Below are positions 35,018 to 43,688 of a stretch of DNA of 64,000 nucleotides, piece by piece. The notes beneath the pieces are model-generated. The model ran no database searches. It was not told the origin of the DNA and saw only the letters and a list, made by a program, of their open reading frames with translations. Each line of letters opens with the position of its first letter. The stretch's first letter is position 1. The translations under genes were made by a program, and so were the position numbers. This DNA comes from Lysinibacillus sphaericus OT4b.31 (lineage in GTDB: Bacteria; Bacillota; Bacilli; Bacillales_A; Planococcaceae). The DNA lies in contig NZ_KB933398.1 of the NCBI RefSeq assembly GCF_000392615.1, positions 1,331,729 through 1,395,728 of the forward strand, written 5' to 3'.

Positions 35018-35080
35018 TTTAAGAGGGGACTCAGATGTAAATCATGAGGCCCCCTTTGCCTGTAATGGAGGTCTAGGTAA

Positions 35081-35971
35081 TTGATGGCAACGGAAGCAGA
35101 AATATTGAAAATATTAGCTGAGGAACGTAATATGCGGAAAGCAGCTGAGCGGTTGTTTTTATCGCAGCCAGCGCTCTCACAACGGTTGCAATCGATTGAA
35201 AAAGAATGGGGTGCACAGCTTTTTATTCGTTCACAGAAGGGACTAACAGCGACACCGGCTGGTGAGCTAGTTATCGCTTATGCGATCGAGATGCTTGCTA
35301 AAAAAGAAGAAATTTTTGAAACGATTCAATCTTTAACAACAAAAGTCAACGGTACACTTAAAATTGCTTGCGCTTCAATTGTCGGACAAAATTGGCTTCC
35401 GAAAATATTAAAGGATTTTGTATCGAAATATCCTGAAGCAAAAATCTCGCTTATGACTGGTTGGAGCTCAGAAATTGTCAAGGCCTTGTATGAGGGAGAG
35501 GCGCATATTGGTATTGTACGTGGACAGGTCGACTGGAAGGGGGAAAAGATTCACCTTTTCCGTGATACTCTTTACTTAGTAGATCAAGAATTGAAAACCA
35601 TTGAAGATGTGCTAACGACAGATCGCCCATTCATCCAATTTAAAAGTGATTCGAATTATTATCAGGAAATTCAACAATGGTGGCAACGACATTTTGCATC
35701 GAATCCGAGACGACAAATCTTGGTTGATCAGATTGAGACTTGTAAGCAAATGGCATTGAATGGAATCGGTTATGCCATTCTCCCTTCCATCACATTAAAT
35801 GAGCATGATGGTATCAATAAAATTGCGCTGACTAACAATGAAAAAGAATTTGGTTTAACGCGAGATACATGGTTAATAGGCTATGAATCTTCTTTTGAGT
35901 TACGTCAAGTACAGGCTTTTGTAGAAGTCGTACAAGATCATGCGCGTTGCCTGTTTGATTATACAAAATAG
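35081..35971 (+). CDS. ccpC: LysR-family regulator CcpC
   Basis: This 296-residue LysR regulator is close to B. subtilis CcpC (YkuM), the citrate-responsive repressor of citZ and citB. The HTH lies in NMRKAAERLFLSQPALSQRL. The effector domain carries the matching blocks MTGWSSEIVKALYEGEAHIG and QIETCKQMALNGIGYAILPS. The start is TTG 35081 or ATG 35084, with GGAGG 9-12 bases upstream. Placement after darB supports the call. Its citrate-cycle targets are not in this window. Confidence 0.9.
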   Translation: MMATEAEILKILAEERNMRKAAERLFLSQPALSQRLQSIEKEWGAQLFIRSQKGLTATPAGELVIAYAIEMLAKKEEIFETIQSLTTKVNGTLKIACASIVGQNWLPKILKDFVSKYPEAKISLMTGWSSEIVKALYEGEAHIGIVRGQVDWKGEKIHLFRDTLYLVDQELKTIEDVLTTDRPFIQFKSDSNYYQEIQQWWQRHFASNPRRQILVDQIETCKQMALNGIGYAILPSITLNEHDGINKIALTNNEKEFGLTRDTWLIGYESSFELRQVQAFVEVVQDHARCLFDYTK

Positions 35972-35991
35972 GACATAGTTGAACAAAAAAA

Positions 35992-36044
35992 AGAGGGGTA
36001 GTCCCAAGGTGATTTATGCATCACATTTGGGATTGCCCTTTTTT
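35992..36044 (+). terminator. Intrinsic terminator after ccpC
   Basis: GAGGGGTAGTCCCAA pairs with TTGGGATTGCCC through a long stem with an inner GTGAT/ATCAC, followed by six T residues. Confidence 0.85.
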
Positions 36045-36100
36045 GTCTACCTATCTAAATCTTAAGAGTTTATGAATATTCATGAAGATATCATAAGAAA

Positions 36101-36126
36101 TGGAACAAAATACAATTTAAATCGTA
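36101..36126 (+). promoter_or_regulatory. Possible ECF-sigma (SigW/SigX-like) promoter of the VWA operon
   Basis: TGGAAC (36101-36106) is followed after 16 bp by CGTA (36123-36126), close to the ECF consensus TGAAAC-N16-CGTA. TATAAT at 36125-36130 overlaps it and could instead be a sigma-A -10 without a clear -35. Confidence 0.5.
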
Positions 36127-36172
36127 TAATTATGTAATCATCTATATGTTAAGTAAAAAAGGGGTTGAGCTT

Positions 36173-38566
36173 TTGAAAAAAACGAAGATCACGGCACTTA
36201 TTCTACTATTAATGTTTGTTATGAGCTTTATGCTTCCTGTTTCACAGGCGAGCGCCGCACCGACTTTAGAAGTGCAGGCGAAAGCTGGAATGGTAGGAAA
36301 AGCAAAATATCAATCTGTAGTGCCATTACAAGTAACAATAAAAAATAATGGTGCAGATTTTTCGGGGGACATGGCAATTAATGCCTCAAGTTCCTATGAG
36401 GCTGCATCGGCACTTGTACTGCCTCTAGATATAGCAGCAGGTGAAGAAAAAACTGTTGAGTTATATTTGGATGGACTAGCAGACTATAGTTATTCAGATG
36501 CGGATTTGTTTGCCTTTTATGAGGGGAGCATTGAAAAAGGGAAAAAAGTTGCCTATAAAGGAACAAAACGTTTACAAGCAAACTTTTTAGATCCATCAGC
36601 AATATTTGTCTATACGTTAACGGAGAAAAGCGATCGCTTATCTGCTTATTTGCGCTTATCGCAATTTATTCCATCAAGTAATGTGGAAGTTTTTAATTTG
36701 AATCAAATAAAAGATTTTACTTTGCCAGAGGATGCACAGGGCTACGCGATGGCAAATATTATTGCCGTCGATGAAATTTCCATTGTGGATTTATCTCAAA
36801 ATCAACAAGAAGCTCTACTGAAATGGGTACAGGATGGAGGTACTTTACTTCTTGGTGCTTCTGATCAAGTAAATACAACAGCGGGCATTTTTAAAGATTA
36901 TTTACCGCTTACTTTATCACAACAAATGCAGACGATTTCAGCAAATAGTTTAACAAAATTATCTGGTGGAGGTATTTTTACTAAGGATATTTCCGTCTAT
37001 ACAGCAACGGATAATGAAGGAAGCGTTCCTGTTTTAAAAGATAATGATACAACGCTAGCTGCAAAGAAAAAGCTAGGTAGTGGGGAAATTGTGCAAACAA
37101 CGTTTTCGTTAGGGGATGAGCCTTTAGCTTCAATGGATGGATACTTAGCATTAACTGCAAACATGTTAAATATTCAAAGTTTGTCTCAACAAGGTATGAT
37201 GCAAGGTCAATCAACAATGGATCAGATTTCTTATGAGCTACGTACCATAAATGAACTATTCCCATCATTCGAAGTGTCCGTCAGCTACATGTTAATCGTC
37301 ATCGTTCTCTATATTTTAATTATCGGACCTATTTTGTATTTTGTCTTGAAAAAGATGGATAAGCGTGAACATGCATGGTGGTTAATACCGGCCATTTCAG
37401 TTGCATTATCTATTGCGCTCTTTATTTTCGGCGCTAAAGATCGTATTGTTCAGCCACAAGCACAGCAATCAGCTTTTTATAAAGTAAATGAGGATAGTAG
37501 TGTAAACGGCTACTATGTAGAATCGATTTTAACAAATCGTAGCGGTGATTTTGTTGTAGAGGCAGATAAAGATACAACTGCACTGGCATTACGTAGAAAT
37601 AATAATTTTACTGGAACAATGGGCGATTTACATGAAACATCGTATATTAAGGAACATGCTAATGGTTCAACATTAACATTACGCAATTTAAGTTATTGGT
37701 CTGTTCAATCATTTGCAGGAAAAACAGCTGCAAAAAACATCGGTAAGATGGATATCGATATTACGTTAAAAAATGAAAAACTTTCCGGGTCCATTAAGAA
37801 TAATTTCCCGTTCAAGTTGAAAGATGTAACGTTAATCTCGGGTATTAAGGAAGTAAAGCTTGGTGATATAGAGCCGAACGGAACACTAAAGGTAGACAAA
37901 GAACTGAAGTCAACGGTCCTGCAAAAGCCGTCTTCGTTTAATAGTTACAATTATAATTACCCAACGAAGAAAGAAGATGTAGACCCACTACGTATCGAGC
38001 GCATGAAAACGTTCGCACTACCGCTTGCAGAAAGTGACAAGCAACCTGTAATTACGGCTTGGGCAGAGCAAGCAATTGTTGGCGTAGAGCTTGAAACAAG
38101 TGCTAACATGTCACCTATCTCTTATTTCATCCAGCCATTTGAAGGAAAAGTAAATCTGTCAGGTCCATTTACCATGAAACGTACCAACTTTACTTATACA
38201 GTGAGTCCGCAATCAGCGAATGCCTATTATGAAAAAATAGACGAGCAACTAAATAACTGGTATCTATCAGATGGTTTATTTGAAGTCACGATGGCTTTGC
38301 CAGATAATTTTATGGCATCCGTTCAATCATTAAATGAACTTGTTATTTCAAATAAGGACGTGAAGCGCATGCAGCTTTCCATTTGGAATAATGAAACGAG
38401 CATCTTTGAGCCACTAGTAGATACAAAGCAAGCATTTACAGAAAATATTACCCAATACTTAAATGAAAATGATGAACTACTTGTACAAATTAAATTTGGA
38501 CCAGATCAAACTGGCGAACAGACAAAATTACCAGATATAGAGCTGAAAGGAGTGGCGAAGGAATGA
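36173..38566 (+). CDS. Large exported membrane protein, first gene of ABC/MoxR/VWA operon
   Basis: About 797 residues. A signal or anchor helix at 1-30 ends in the Ala-rich QASAAP. A beta-rich extracytoplasmic domain follows (about 35-140), then a glutamine-amidotransferase-like segment (about 145-345, WVQDGGTLLLGAS). Two helices near 370-425 are followed by a second long extracytoplasmic region. The layout resembles GldG/DUF4350-like partners of ABC-2 exporters. TTG 36173 is chosen because GGGG lies 8 bases upstream; ATG 36146 has none. Its ATGA stop overlaps the ATPase start, so translation is coupled. Function unknown, likely cell-envelope sensing or assembly. Confidence 0.7.
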   Translation: MKKTKITALILLLMFVMSFMLPVSQASAAPTLEVQAKAGMVGKAKYQSVVPLQVTIKNNGADFSGDMAINASSSYEAASALVLPLDIAAGEEKTVELYLDGLADYSYSDADLFAFYEGSIEKGKKVAYKGTKRLQANFLDPSAIFVYTLTEKSDRLSAYLRLSQFIPSSNVEVFNLNQIKDFTLPEDAQGYAMANIIAVDEISIVDLSQNQQEALLKWVQDGGTLLLGASDQVNTTAGIFKDYLPLTLSQQMQTISANSLTKLSGGGIFTKDISVYTATDNEGSVPVLKDNDTTLAAKKKLGSGEIVQTTFSLGDEPLASMDGYLALTANMLNIQSLSQQGMMQGQSTMDQISYELRTINELFPSFEVSVSYMLIVIVLYILIIGPILYFVLKKMDKREHAWWLIPAISVALSIALFIFGAKDRIVQPQAQQSAFYKVNEDSSVNGYYVESILTNRSGDFVVEADKDTTALALRRNNNFTGTMGDLHETSYIKEHANGSTLTLRNLSYWSVQSFAGKTAAKNIGKMDIDITLKNEKLSGSIKNNFPFKLKDVTLISGIKEVKLGDIEPNGTLKVDKELKSTVLQKPSSFNSYNYNYPTKKEDVDPLRIERMKTFALPLAESDKQPVITAWAEQAIVGVELETSANMSPISYFIQPFEGKVNLSGPFTMKRTNFTYTVSPQSANAYYEKIDEQLNNWYLSDGLFEVTMALPDNFMASVQSLNELVISNKDVKRMQLSIWNNETSIFEPLVDTKQAFTENITQYLNENDELLVQIKFGPDQTGEQTKLPDIELKGVAKE

Positions 38567-39498
38567 TTGAAATTCGTGATTTAACCAAAAGATATGGCTC
38601 CTTTACAGCGTTAGACCATTTAAACCTATCACTTGAGGAGGGGGTTGTGTTCGGCTTTGTTGGAGCCAATGGTGCTGGTAAATCGACAACATTTTCGATT
38701 TTAGCAACATTACTATCTCCGACTTCTGGCGATGCCCTTATCAACGGCAAAAGCGTCATCAAGGAACCAAAGGAAGTACGCAAGCAAATCGGCTATATGC
38801 CAGATTTCTTTGGTGTTTATGATCAGCTAAAAGTAGATGAATATTTAGATTTTTATGGTGCTAGTTATGGCATTGGTGCGACGGAACGGAAAGTGTTAAT
38901 TCCACAGCTGTTAGAGCTTGTAAATTTAACAAATAAGCGTTTTGATTATGTAGATTTACTATCACGAGGCATGAAGCAACGGTTATGTCTTGCTCGCGCC
39001 TTAATCCACGATCCGAAAGTATTGATTTTGGATGAGCCAGCTTCTGGACTTGACCCGCGTGCGCGCGTAGAGATGCGTGATATTTTAAGAAATTTAAAAT
39101 CCATGGGGAAAACCATTCTAATCTCCTCACATATATTGCCTGAACTGGCGGAAATGTGTGATGAAATTGGTGTTATAGATAATGGAAAACTAATTGCCCA
39201 TGGCAATGTTGCAACGATTCAAGCGCAATTGCAAGGGGAAAAGCGCATTGTTATAAAAGTAGTAGAGCGTTTAAACGAGGTACGTGCATTTTTAGAAGAA
39301 GATCCACTTATTTCATCCATTGATGTTATGGACAATCGCTTAGAGATAGCCTTTAATTACCGAGGAACAGATGCGGAACAAGTAACACTTCTCAAAAAAG
39401 CAATACTGAAAGACTTACCAATTTATGCACTAAGTGAAGAAGAAAAGGATTTAGAAGATGTCTTTATGGCGATTACGAAGGGAGCGGACAATCATTGA
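38563..39498 (+). CDS. ABC transporter ATP-binding protein
   Basis: A 311-residue ATPase of the ABC-2/CcmA type. It has Walker A GANGAGKST (about 35-43), signature LSRGMKQRL and Walker B VLILDEPASGLDPRAR, followed by the switch SSHILPE. The last 90 residues form the C-terminal extension typical of drug, sodium and gliding ABC-2 exporters. It overlaps genes on both sides by 1-4 bases. It powers the permease encoded next, in an operon with AAA+ and VWA proteins. Confidence 0.93.
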   Translation: MIEIRDLTKRYGSFTALDHLNLSLEEGVVFGFVGANGAGKSTTFSILATLLSPTSGDALINGKSVIKEPKEVRKQIGYMPDFFGVYDQLKVDEYLDFYGASYGIGATERKVLIPQLLELVNLTNKRFDYVDLLSRGMKQRLCLARALIHDPKVLILDEPASGLDPRARVEMRDILRNLKSMGKTILISSHILPELAEMCDEIGVIDNGKLIAHGNVATIQAQLQGEKRIVIKVVERLNEVRAFLEEDPLISSIDVMDNRLEIAFNYRGTDAEQVTLLKKAILKDLPIYALSEEEKDLEDVFMAITKGADNH

Positions 39499-40340
39499 TG
39501 GAGCGATTTTATAATCCGGTACTCGTAAAAGAATTGAAGTTACGCTTTCGTTCTTTTAAAAGCTTTTCAGGCTTAATGTTTTATTTAGCGGTTATTTGTA
39601 TTTTTATCGCAGGTTTTTTACTACTGACGACTGAATTTACAGGAAAGGGCTTCTTTAGACCCGATACGAGTTTTATGATGTTTGCTGTGTTAACGATTTT
39701 ACAAATGGCGTTGGTTCTATTTATCACTCCAAGTTTAACAGCGGGTGCTATTAGTAGTGAACGCGAAAAGCAAACTTTAAATATTTTACTAACAACAACA
39801 CAAAGTTCCACACAAATTGTGATTGGGAAATTATTTTCTTCGGTGGCATTTTTAGTATTAATGCTAATCGCAGGGCTACCTTTGTATAGTTTAGTATTTT
39901 TATTTGGTGGGGTATCACCTTCCCAATTAGTTTCTATATTTTTATTTTATTTAGTAACGGTTATTGCGATTGGTAGTATCGGGGTAATGTTCTCAACAAT
40001 TACGAAGAAAACAATAGTTGCCATGATTGCTACGTACGGCTCGATTATCTTTTTAGGTGGAATCACAGCGTTTTTCTTCTTTTTAACAATGGCTTTCCAT
40101 CAAATGGGGAATGCCATAGGGACGGGTACTTCCTATATGACTTACTTCTGGGCATCTATAAACCCAGGAGCATTAATGCTGACACTTATTTCACCAGAAA
40201 TGGGGGATGCTTTAGCAGAACTTTCAGGTGTTGATTTACCAGTGTGGATTATTTATTTACTAGTTTATATAGTCATTATTGTACTTAGTTTAACAATTGC
40301 CATTAAAAAATTACGTGCCAACATGAAAAGCAATCGATGA
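39498..40340 (+). CDS. ABC-2 transporter permease
   Basis: This 280-residue permease has six hydrophobic helices and the ABC-2 coupling segment GAISSEREKQTLNILLTTTQ (about 80-99). The start is ATG 39498, sharing bases with the ATPase stop (TGATG); TTG 39495 is also possible. It resembles GldF/NatB-type permeases. What it moves is unknown, and such transporters may act as envelope mechanics rather than as exporters. Confidence 0.88.
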   Translation: MERFYNPVLVKELKLRFRSFKSFSGLMFYLAVICIFIAGFLLLTTEFTGKGFFRPDTSFMMFAVLTILQMALVLFITPSLTAGAISSEREKQTLNILLTTTQSSTQIVIGKLFSSVAFLVLMLIAGLPLYSLVFLFGGVSPSQLVSIFLFYLVTVIAIGSIGVMFSTITKKTIVAMIATYGSIIFLGGITAFFFFLTMAFHQMGNAIGTGTSYMTYFWASINPGALMLTLISPEMGDALAELSGVDLPVWIIYLLVYIVIIVLSLTIAIKKLRANMKSNR

Positions 40341-40352
40341 GGAGGAAACCTT

Positions 40353-41798
40353 ATGGAGCGTCGTAAGCAATTACAAAAATATCTTCAGCGTGCAAAAATG
40401 AGTTTAACATTCGAAAGAAGTATTCCTATCGCACAGTACGGCTTGTTTTTGGCATTGCTCTCGAGTGCTTCACTCATCCTTGTTTCAAGGTTATTTGTCT
40501 GGACATATTACCGTCAAAGCGCATTAGCTGTTTTTATAGTTGGGATAGTTGCAACAATCGTCTTTGTGTGGTGGAAGCGCGTGAGAGAGAAAGAGGCATT
40601 ACACACACTCGATCAATATTTTTCACATAATGAACTTGTTACAGCTTTGTCATTTAAAGAAGACGAAGATCCATTGGTTCAATCACTACTTGCAAAAGCA
40701 GTCCAAAAGGCAGAAAAAGCGTTCTCGGAATTTAAAGCAAGAAAGAAAGCGCTGTTTCGACCAAAGGCATTCATTGGACTATTTGCAACAAGTATCATGT
40801 TAGCGGTGCTCTATATGTTCCCGGCTACTACGCAAATTGAAGCCATTGAGGTAGAAAAAGAAAAGGCAGTCATTGAGGACATAAAAAAAGAAGTTGCTAA
40901 GTTAGAAAAAAAGGCAGAAACAAAAGAAGTGAAAGAGCAGTTAAAAGAATTACAAAACACATTAAAAGAGGCAGATACAGCTGAAGAGGCATTACGTGAA
41001 GTCGTGAAAAAGCAGAAAGAACTTGCGTTAAAGGAACAGCAATTGAAGGATAAGCAAACAGCAAGTAAAGAAGGTGCTGCTGAAGGTCAAGGCTTATCGA
41101 AGGAAGAAGTCGAACAGTTAAAAGAGCTTGCTCAAATGCAGCAGAACCTAACGCAAAATGCGAATGCTACTCAAACAGCAATGAGCAAGCTGGGTAAGCC
41201 TGCAAGTAATTCATTACAAAATGCTATTGCAAGTGCTAATAGCGCAAACAACAATCAACAAAACAGTAGTAATGCCAATCAAAATCAATCGGGCAATTCA
41301 CAACCAAGCAGTCAACAAGGTCAAGCAGGACAAAATAATGCCAAAAATGGCTCGCAACAGGCAAGCGGGAATGGTCAGGCGCAAGGCTCTCAACAAAGCA
41401 ATCAACAAGGACAAGGTAATGGTCAAGGCAATGGACAGGGTCAAGGTCAGGGTCAGGGTCAAGGAAATGGTTCTGGATCAGGTTCTGGCTCTGGCCAGGG
41501 TTCTGGGTCAGGTGGGAAAGGTGCAGGATCAGGCCAAGGCAGTCGTGATTTATTAACGACACCAAATAGAATTGGAGGCTCTAGTGAAACATCTGTAGAT
41601 GGTGGAGCATTAGGAGACGGCTCGCATGTTTCAGAACAACAAGGAAATGGCCCTATTACAAAGGGATCGATTCGACCATATGATGAAGCTATAGGCGCTT
41701 ATAAAGACAGTTTTTTAGAAAGCTCAGAGCGTTTGCAATTACCAAAAGATTTACAAAATGTCGTGCAATCTTATTTCACGTCAATTGAGTCGCAGTAG
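40353..41798 (+). CDS. Membrane protein with coiled coil and Gln/Gly/Asn/Ser low-complexity region
   Basis: This 481-residue protein has two adjacent helices near 27-75 and a third near 140-157. A charged coiled coil (about 165-245) follows, then a tract of about 140 residues rich in Gln, Gly, Asn and Ser, and a folded C-terminal piece (RPYDEAIGAYKDSFLESSER). Proteins of this build often precede MoxR genes in Bacillota clusters, but I know no characterised member. The tract is encoded by near-repeats of GGTCAAGG-like units and may vary in length between strains. GAGGAGG precedes ATG. Confidence 0.75.
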   Translation: MERRKQLQKYLQRAKMSLTFERSIPIAQYGLFLALLSSASLILVSRLFVWTYYRQSALAVFIVGIVATIVFVWWKRVREKEALHTLDQYFSHNELVTALSFKEDEDPLVQSLLAKAVQKAEKAFSEFKARKKALFRPKAFIGLFATSIMLAVLYMFPATTQIEAIEVEKEKAVIEDIKKEVAKLEKKAETKEVKEQLKELQNTLKEADTAEEALREVVKKQKELALKEQQLKDKQTASKEGAAEGQGLSKEEVEQLKELAQMQQNLTQNANATQTAMSKLGKPASNSLQNAIASANSANNNQQNSSNANQNQSGNSQPSSQQGQAGQNNAKNGSQQASGNGQAQGSQQSNQQGQGNGQGNGQGQGQGQGQGNGSGSGSGSGQGSGSGGKGAGSGQGSRDLLTTPNRIGGSSETSVDGGALGDGSHVSEQQGNGPITKGSIRPYDEAIGAYKDSFLESSERLQLPKDLQNVVQSYFTSIESQ

Positions 41799-41809
41799 GA
41801 GGAAGAGAA

Positions 41810-42805
41810 ATGGCATTTACAGAACAACAGTATGTTGAGATGAGTAAAAATTTACAACAAGTAAAAGAAGAAATCCATCGTTTTATAGTTGGTCAAGAGG
41901 AAACGATTGATTATACATTATACGCAGTTCTTGCAGACGGTCATGCACTGCTAGAGGGATTACCAGGATTAGGGAAAACAATGCTGATTCGCACAATTTC
42001 AGAGGTGCTTGATTTATCCTTCTCACGTATTCAATTTACGCCAGATTTAATGCCTGCGGATATTACAGGGACGAGTATGATTGAGCGAACAGCAGATGGC
42101 AAGCAGCAGTTTACTTTCCAAGCGGGGCCAATTTTTAGTCAAATGGTATTAGCAGATGAAATTAACCGAGCAACTCCGAAAACACAAAGTGCCCTGCTTG
42201 AGGCAATGGGTGAAAAGACCGTAACAATTTTAGGGGATACGAAAAAAATGGCTAAACCATTCTTCGTCCTAGCTACTCAAAACCCAATTGAAATGGAGGG
42301 AACATATCCATTACCAGAGGCACAAATGGACCGTTTCCTTTGCAAAATCCTCGTTCCATATCCAGAGAAAAGTGAACTTATGGAGATTATGAAGCGAACA
42401 ACTGTGGCGCAGGAAATCAGCCTGCAAAAAATAATGGACACAGAAGGACTCCTGCTGGCACAACAAATGGTGAAGGAAGTACTTGTAGCAGATGAAATGC
42501 TTGAATTTGCAGCGGACCTTGTTGTGGCAACACATCCTGAACGAGAGGGTGCGATAGATGAGGTGAAGCAATATGCCATGTATGGTAGTGGTCCTCGTGG
42601 CTTACAAAGTTTAATAAGGCTTGCAAAAGCAAGAGCACTGATGAATGGACGCTTCCATGTATCAGTCGCGGATATTAAATCCGTAGCGAAGCCTGTACTG
42701 CGTCATCGTATGCTGCTGAACTATGAAGGGGAGGCTTCAGGTAAAACAGCAGATGATGTGATTGACATTATTTTAGAAAAAGTACAGCAAGGCATTAGTC
42801 GATGA
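41810..42805 (+). CDS. MoxR-family AAA+ ATPase
   Basis: A 331-residue AAA+ protein with Walker A LLEGLPGLGKTML (about 44-56), Walker B MVLADEINRA, sensor I VLATQNPIEMEGTYPLPEAQ and arginine fingers around MDRF. MoxR ATPases act as chaperones that load metals or mature complexes together with VWA proteins. Here the DUF58 gene overlaps its stop (ATGA) and two VWA genes follow, the classical combination. GGAGGAAGAG precedes ATG. Confidence 0.95.
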   Translation: MAFTEQQYVEMSKNLQQVKEEIHRFIVGQEETIDYTLYAVLADGHALLEGLPGLGKTMLIRTISEVLDLSFSRIQFTPDLMPADITGTSMIERTADGKQQFTFQAGPIFSQMVLADEINRATPKTQSALLEAMGEKTVTILGDTKKMAKPFFVLATQNPIEMEGTYPLPEAQMDRFLCKILVPYPEKSELMEIMKRTTVAQEISLQKIMDTEGLLLAQQMVKEVLVADEMLEFAADLVVATHPEREGAIDEVKQYAMYGSGPRGLQSLIRLAKARALMNGRFHVSVADIKSVAKPVLRHRMLLNYEGEASGKTADDVIDIILEKVQQGISR

Positions 42806-43677
42806 CTCAGAAAATATTATTGCCCGAAGATTGGTTAGCGAAAATTAGTCGCTTCCAAGTGGCGACGGCCTCCAAATTGCGTGGACAACATAAGGGCTCG
42901 CACCGTTCGCAACGTTTCGGGGCATCGCTCGATTTCTCAGATTTTCGTGAATATCACTTAGGTGATGACGTAAGACAGGTGGATTGGAACGTCTTTGCAA
43001 GAACCAATAAATATTTCATTAAACGTTTCTTAGATGAACAAGAGATGCGTGTGCACATTTTATTAGACGCCACAAAATCAATGAATGAGCAAGCAAAATG
43101 GACTTTTGCTCGACAAATTGTAGCGTCACTTGGCTTAATGGTGCTTGGCCGTGATGATCGATTATCATTTTCGTTTGTACAACATGATATCAAGCCACCG
43201 TTTCGTCGTAAAGGTGCCATGTATCGCCGTGCCTTTTTACAAGTAGTGACCGATCTTGAAGAAGCGACCTATACAAGTAGCTTTGCACAGGGAGCGTTAA
43301 AAGCAATGCCTAAAGATAGTACGGTGCTATTTATCGTGACAGACGGTCTAGAACCAATCGAAGAATGGGAACAGCTGTTGAAAAGATTGCCACGTTTTGC
43401 AGGGGATGTACGCATTCTACAAATCATCACGCAGGAAGAACTATCCCCCAATTATAGTGGTGATGTTCGTTTACTTGACCGTGAAACGGGCAGTGATGTC
43501 AATGTGACGATGTCATCAAAGGTACTTGATACGTATGAGGCAAGAAGACGTTTACACGAAGAAGAGCTTGAGGCCATTTGTCGACGCTTCGGCGTACGAA
43601 AATTACAACTCAAGGTGGAAGATGGACTTCAACATGCCGTTTTTCAACAATTATTAAAAGCACATTGGATTAGGTGA
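42802..43677 (+). CDS. DUF58 domain protein
   Basis: A 291-residue VWA-like DUF58 protein with the signature DFSDFREYHLGDDVRQVDWN (about 49-68) and the D-x-T-x-S-like loop HILLDATKSMNEQ. No transmembrane segment is seen, so it is probably the cytoplasmic adaptor between MoxR and the membrane VWA proteins. Starts within the MoxR stop codon. Confidence 0.93.
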   Translation: MTQKILLPEDWLAKISRFQVATASKLRGQHKGSHRSQRFGASLDFSDFREYHLGDDVRQVDWNVFARTNKYFIKRFLDEQEMRVHILLDATKSMNEQAKWTFARQIVASLGLMVLGRDDRLSFSFVQHDIKPPFRRKGAMYRRAFLQVVTDLEEATYTSSFAQGALKAMPKDSTVLFIVTDGLEPIEEWEQLLKRLPRFAGDVRILQIITQEELSPNYSGDVRLLDRETGSDVNVTMSSKVLDTYEARRRLHEEELEAICRRFGVRKLQLKVEDGLQHAVFQQLLKAHWIR

Positions 43678-43688
43678 GGTGAGCTGTA

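Noticed and set aside
41221..41565. Long frames in alternative frames of the low-complexity gene
   Set aside because: Repetitive codons keep other frames open by chance; the real frame is set by the flanking coiled coil and C-terminal domain.
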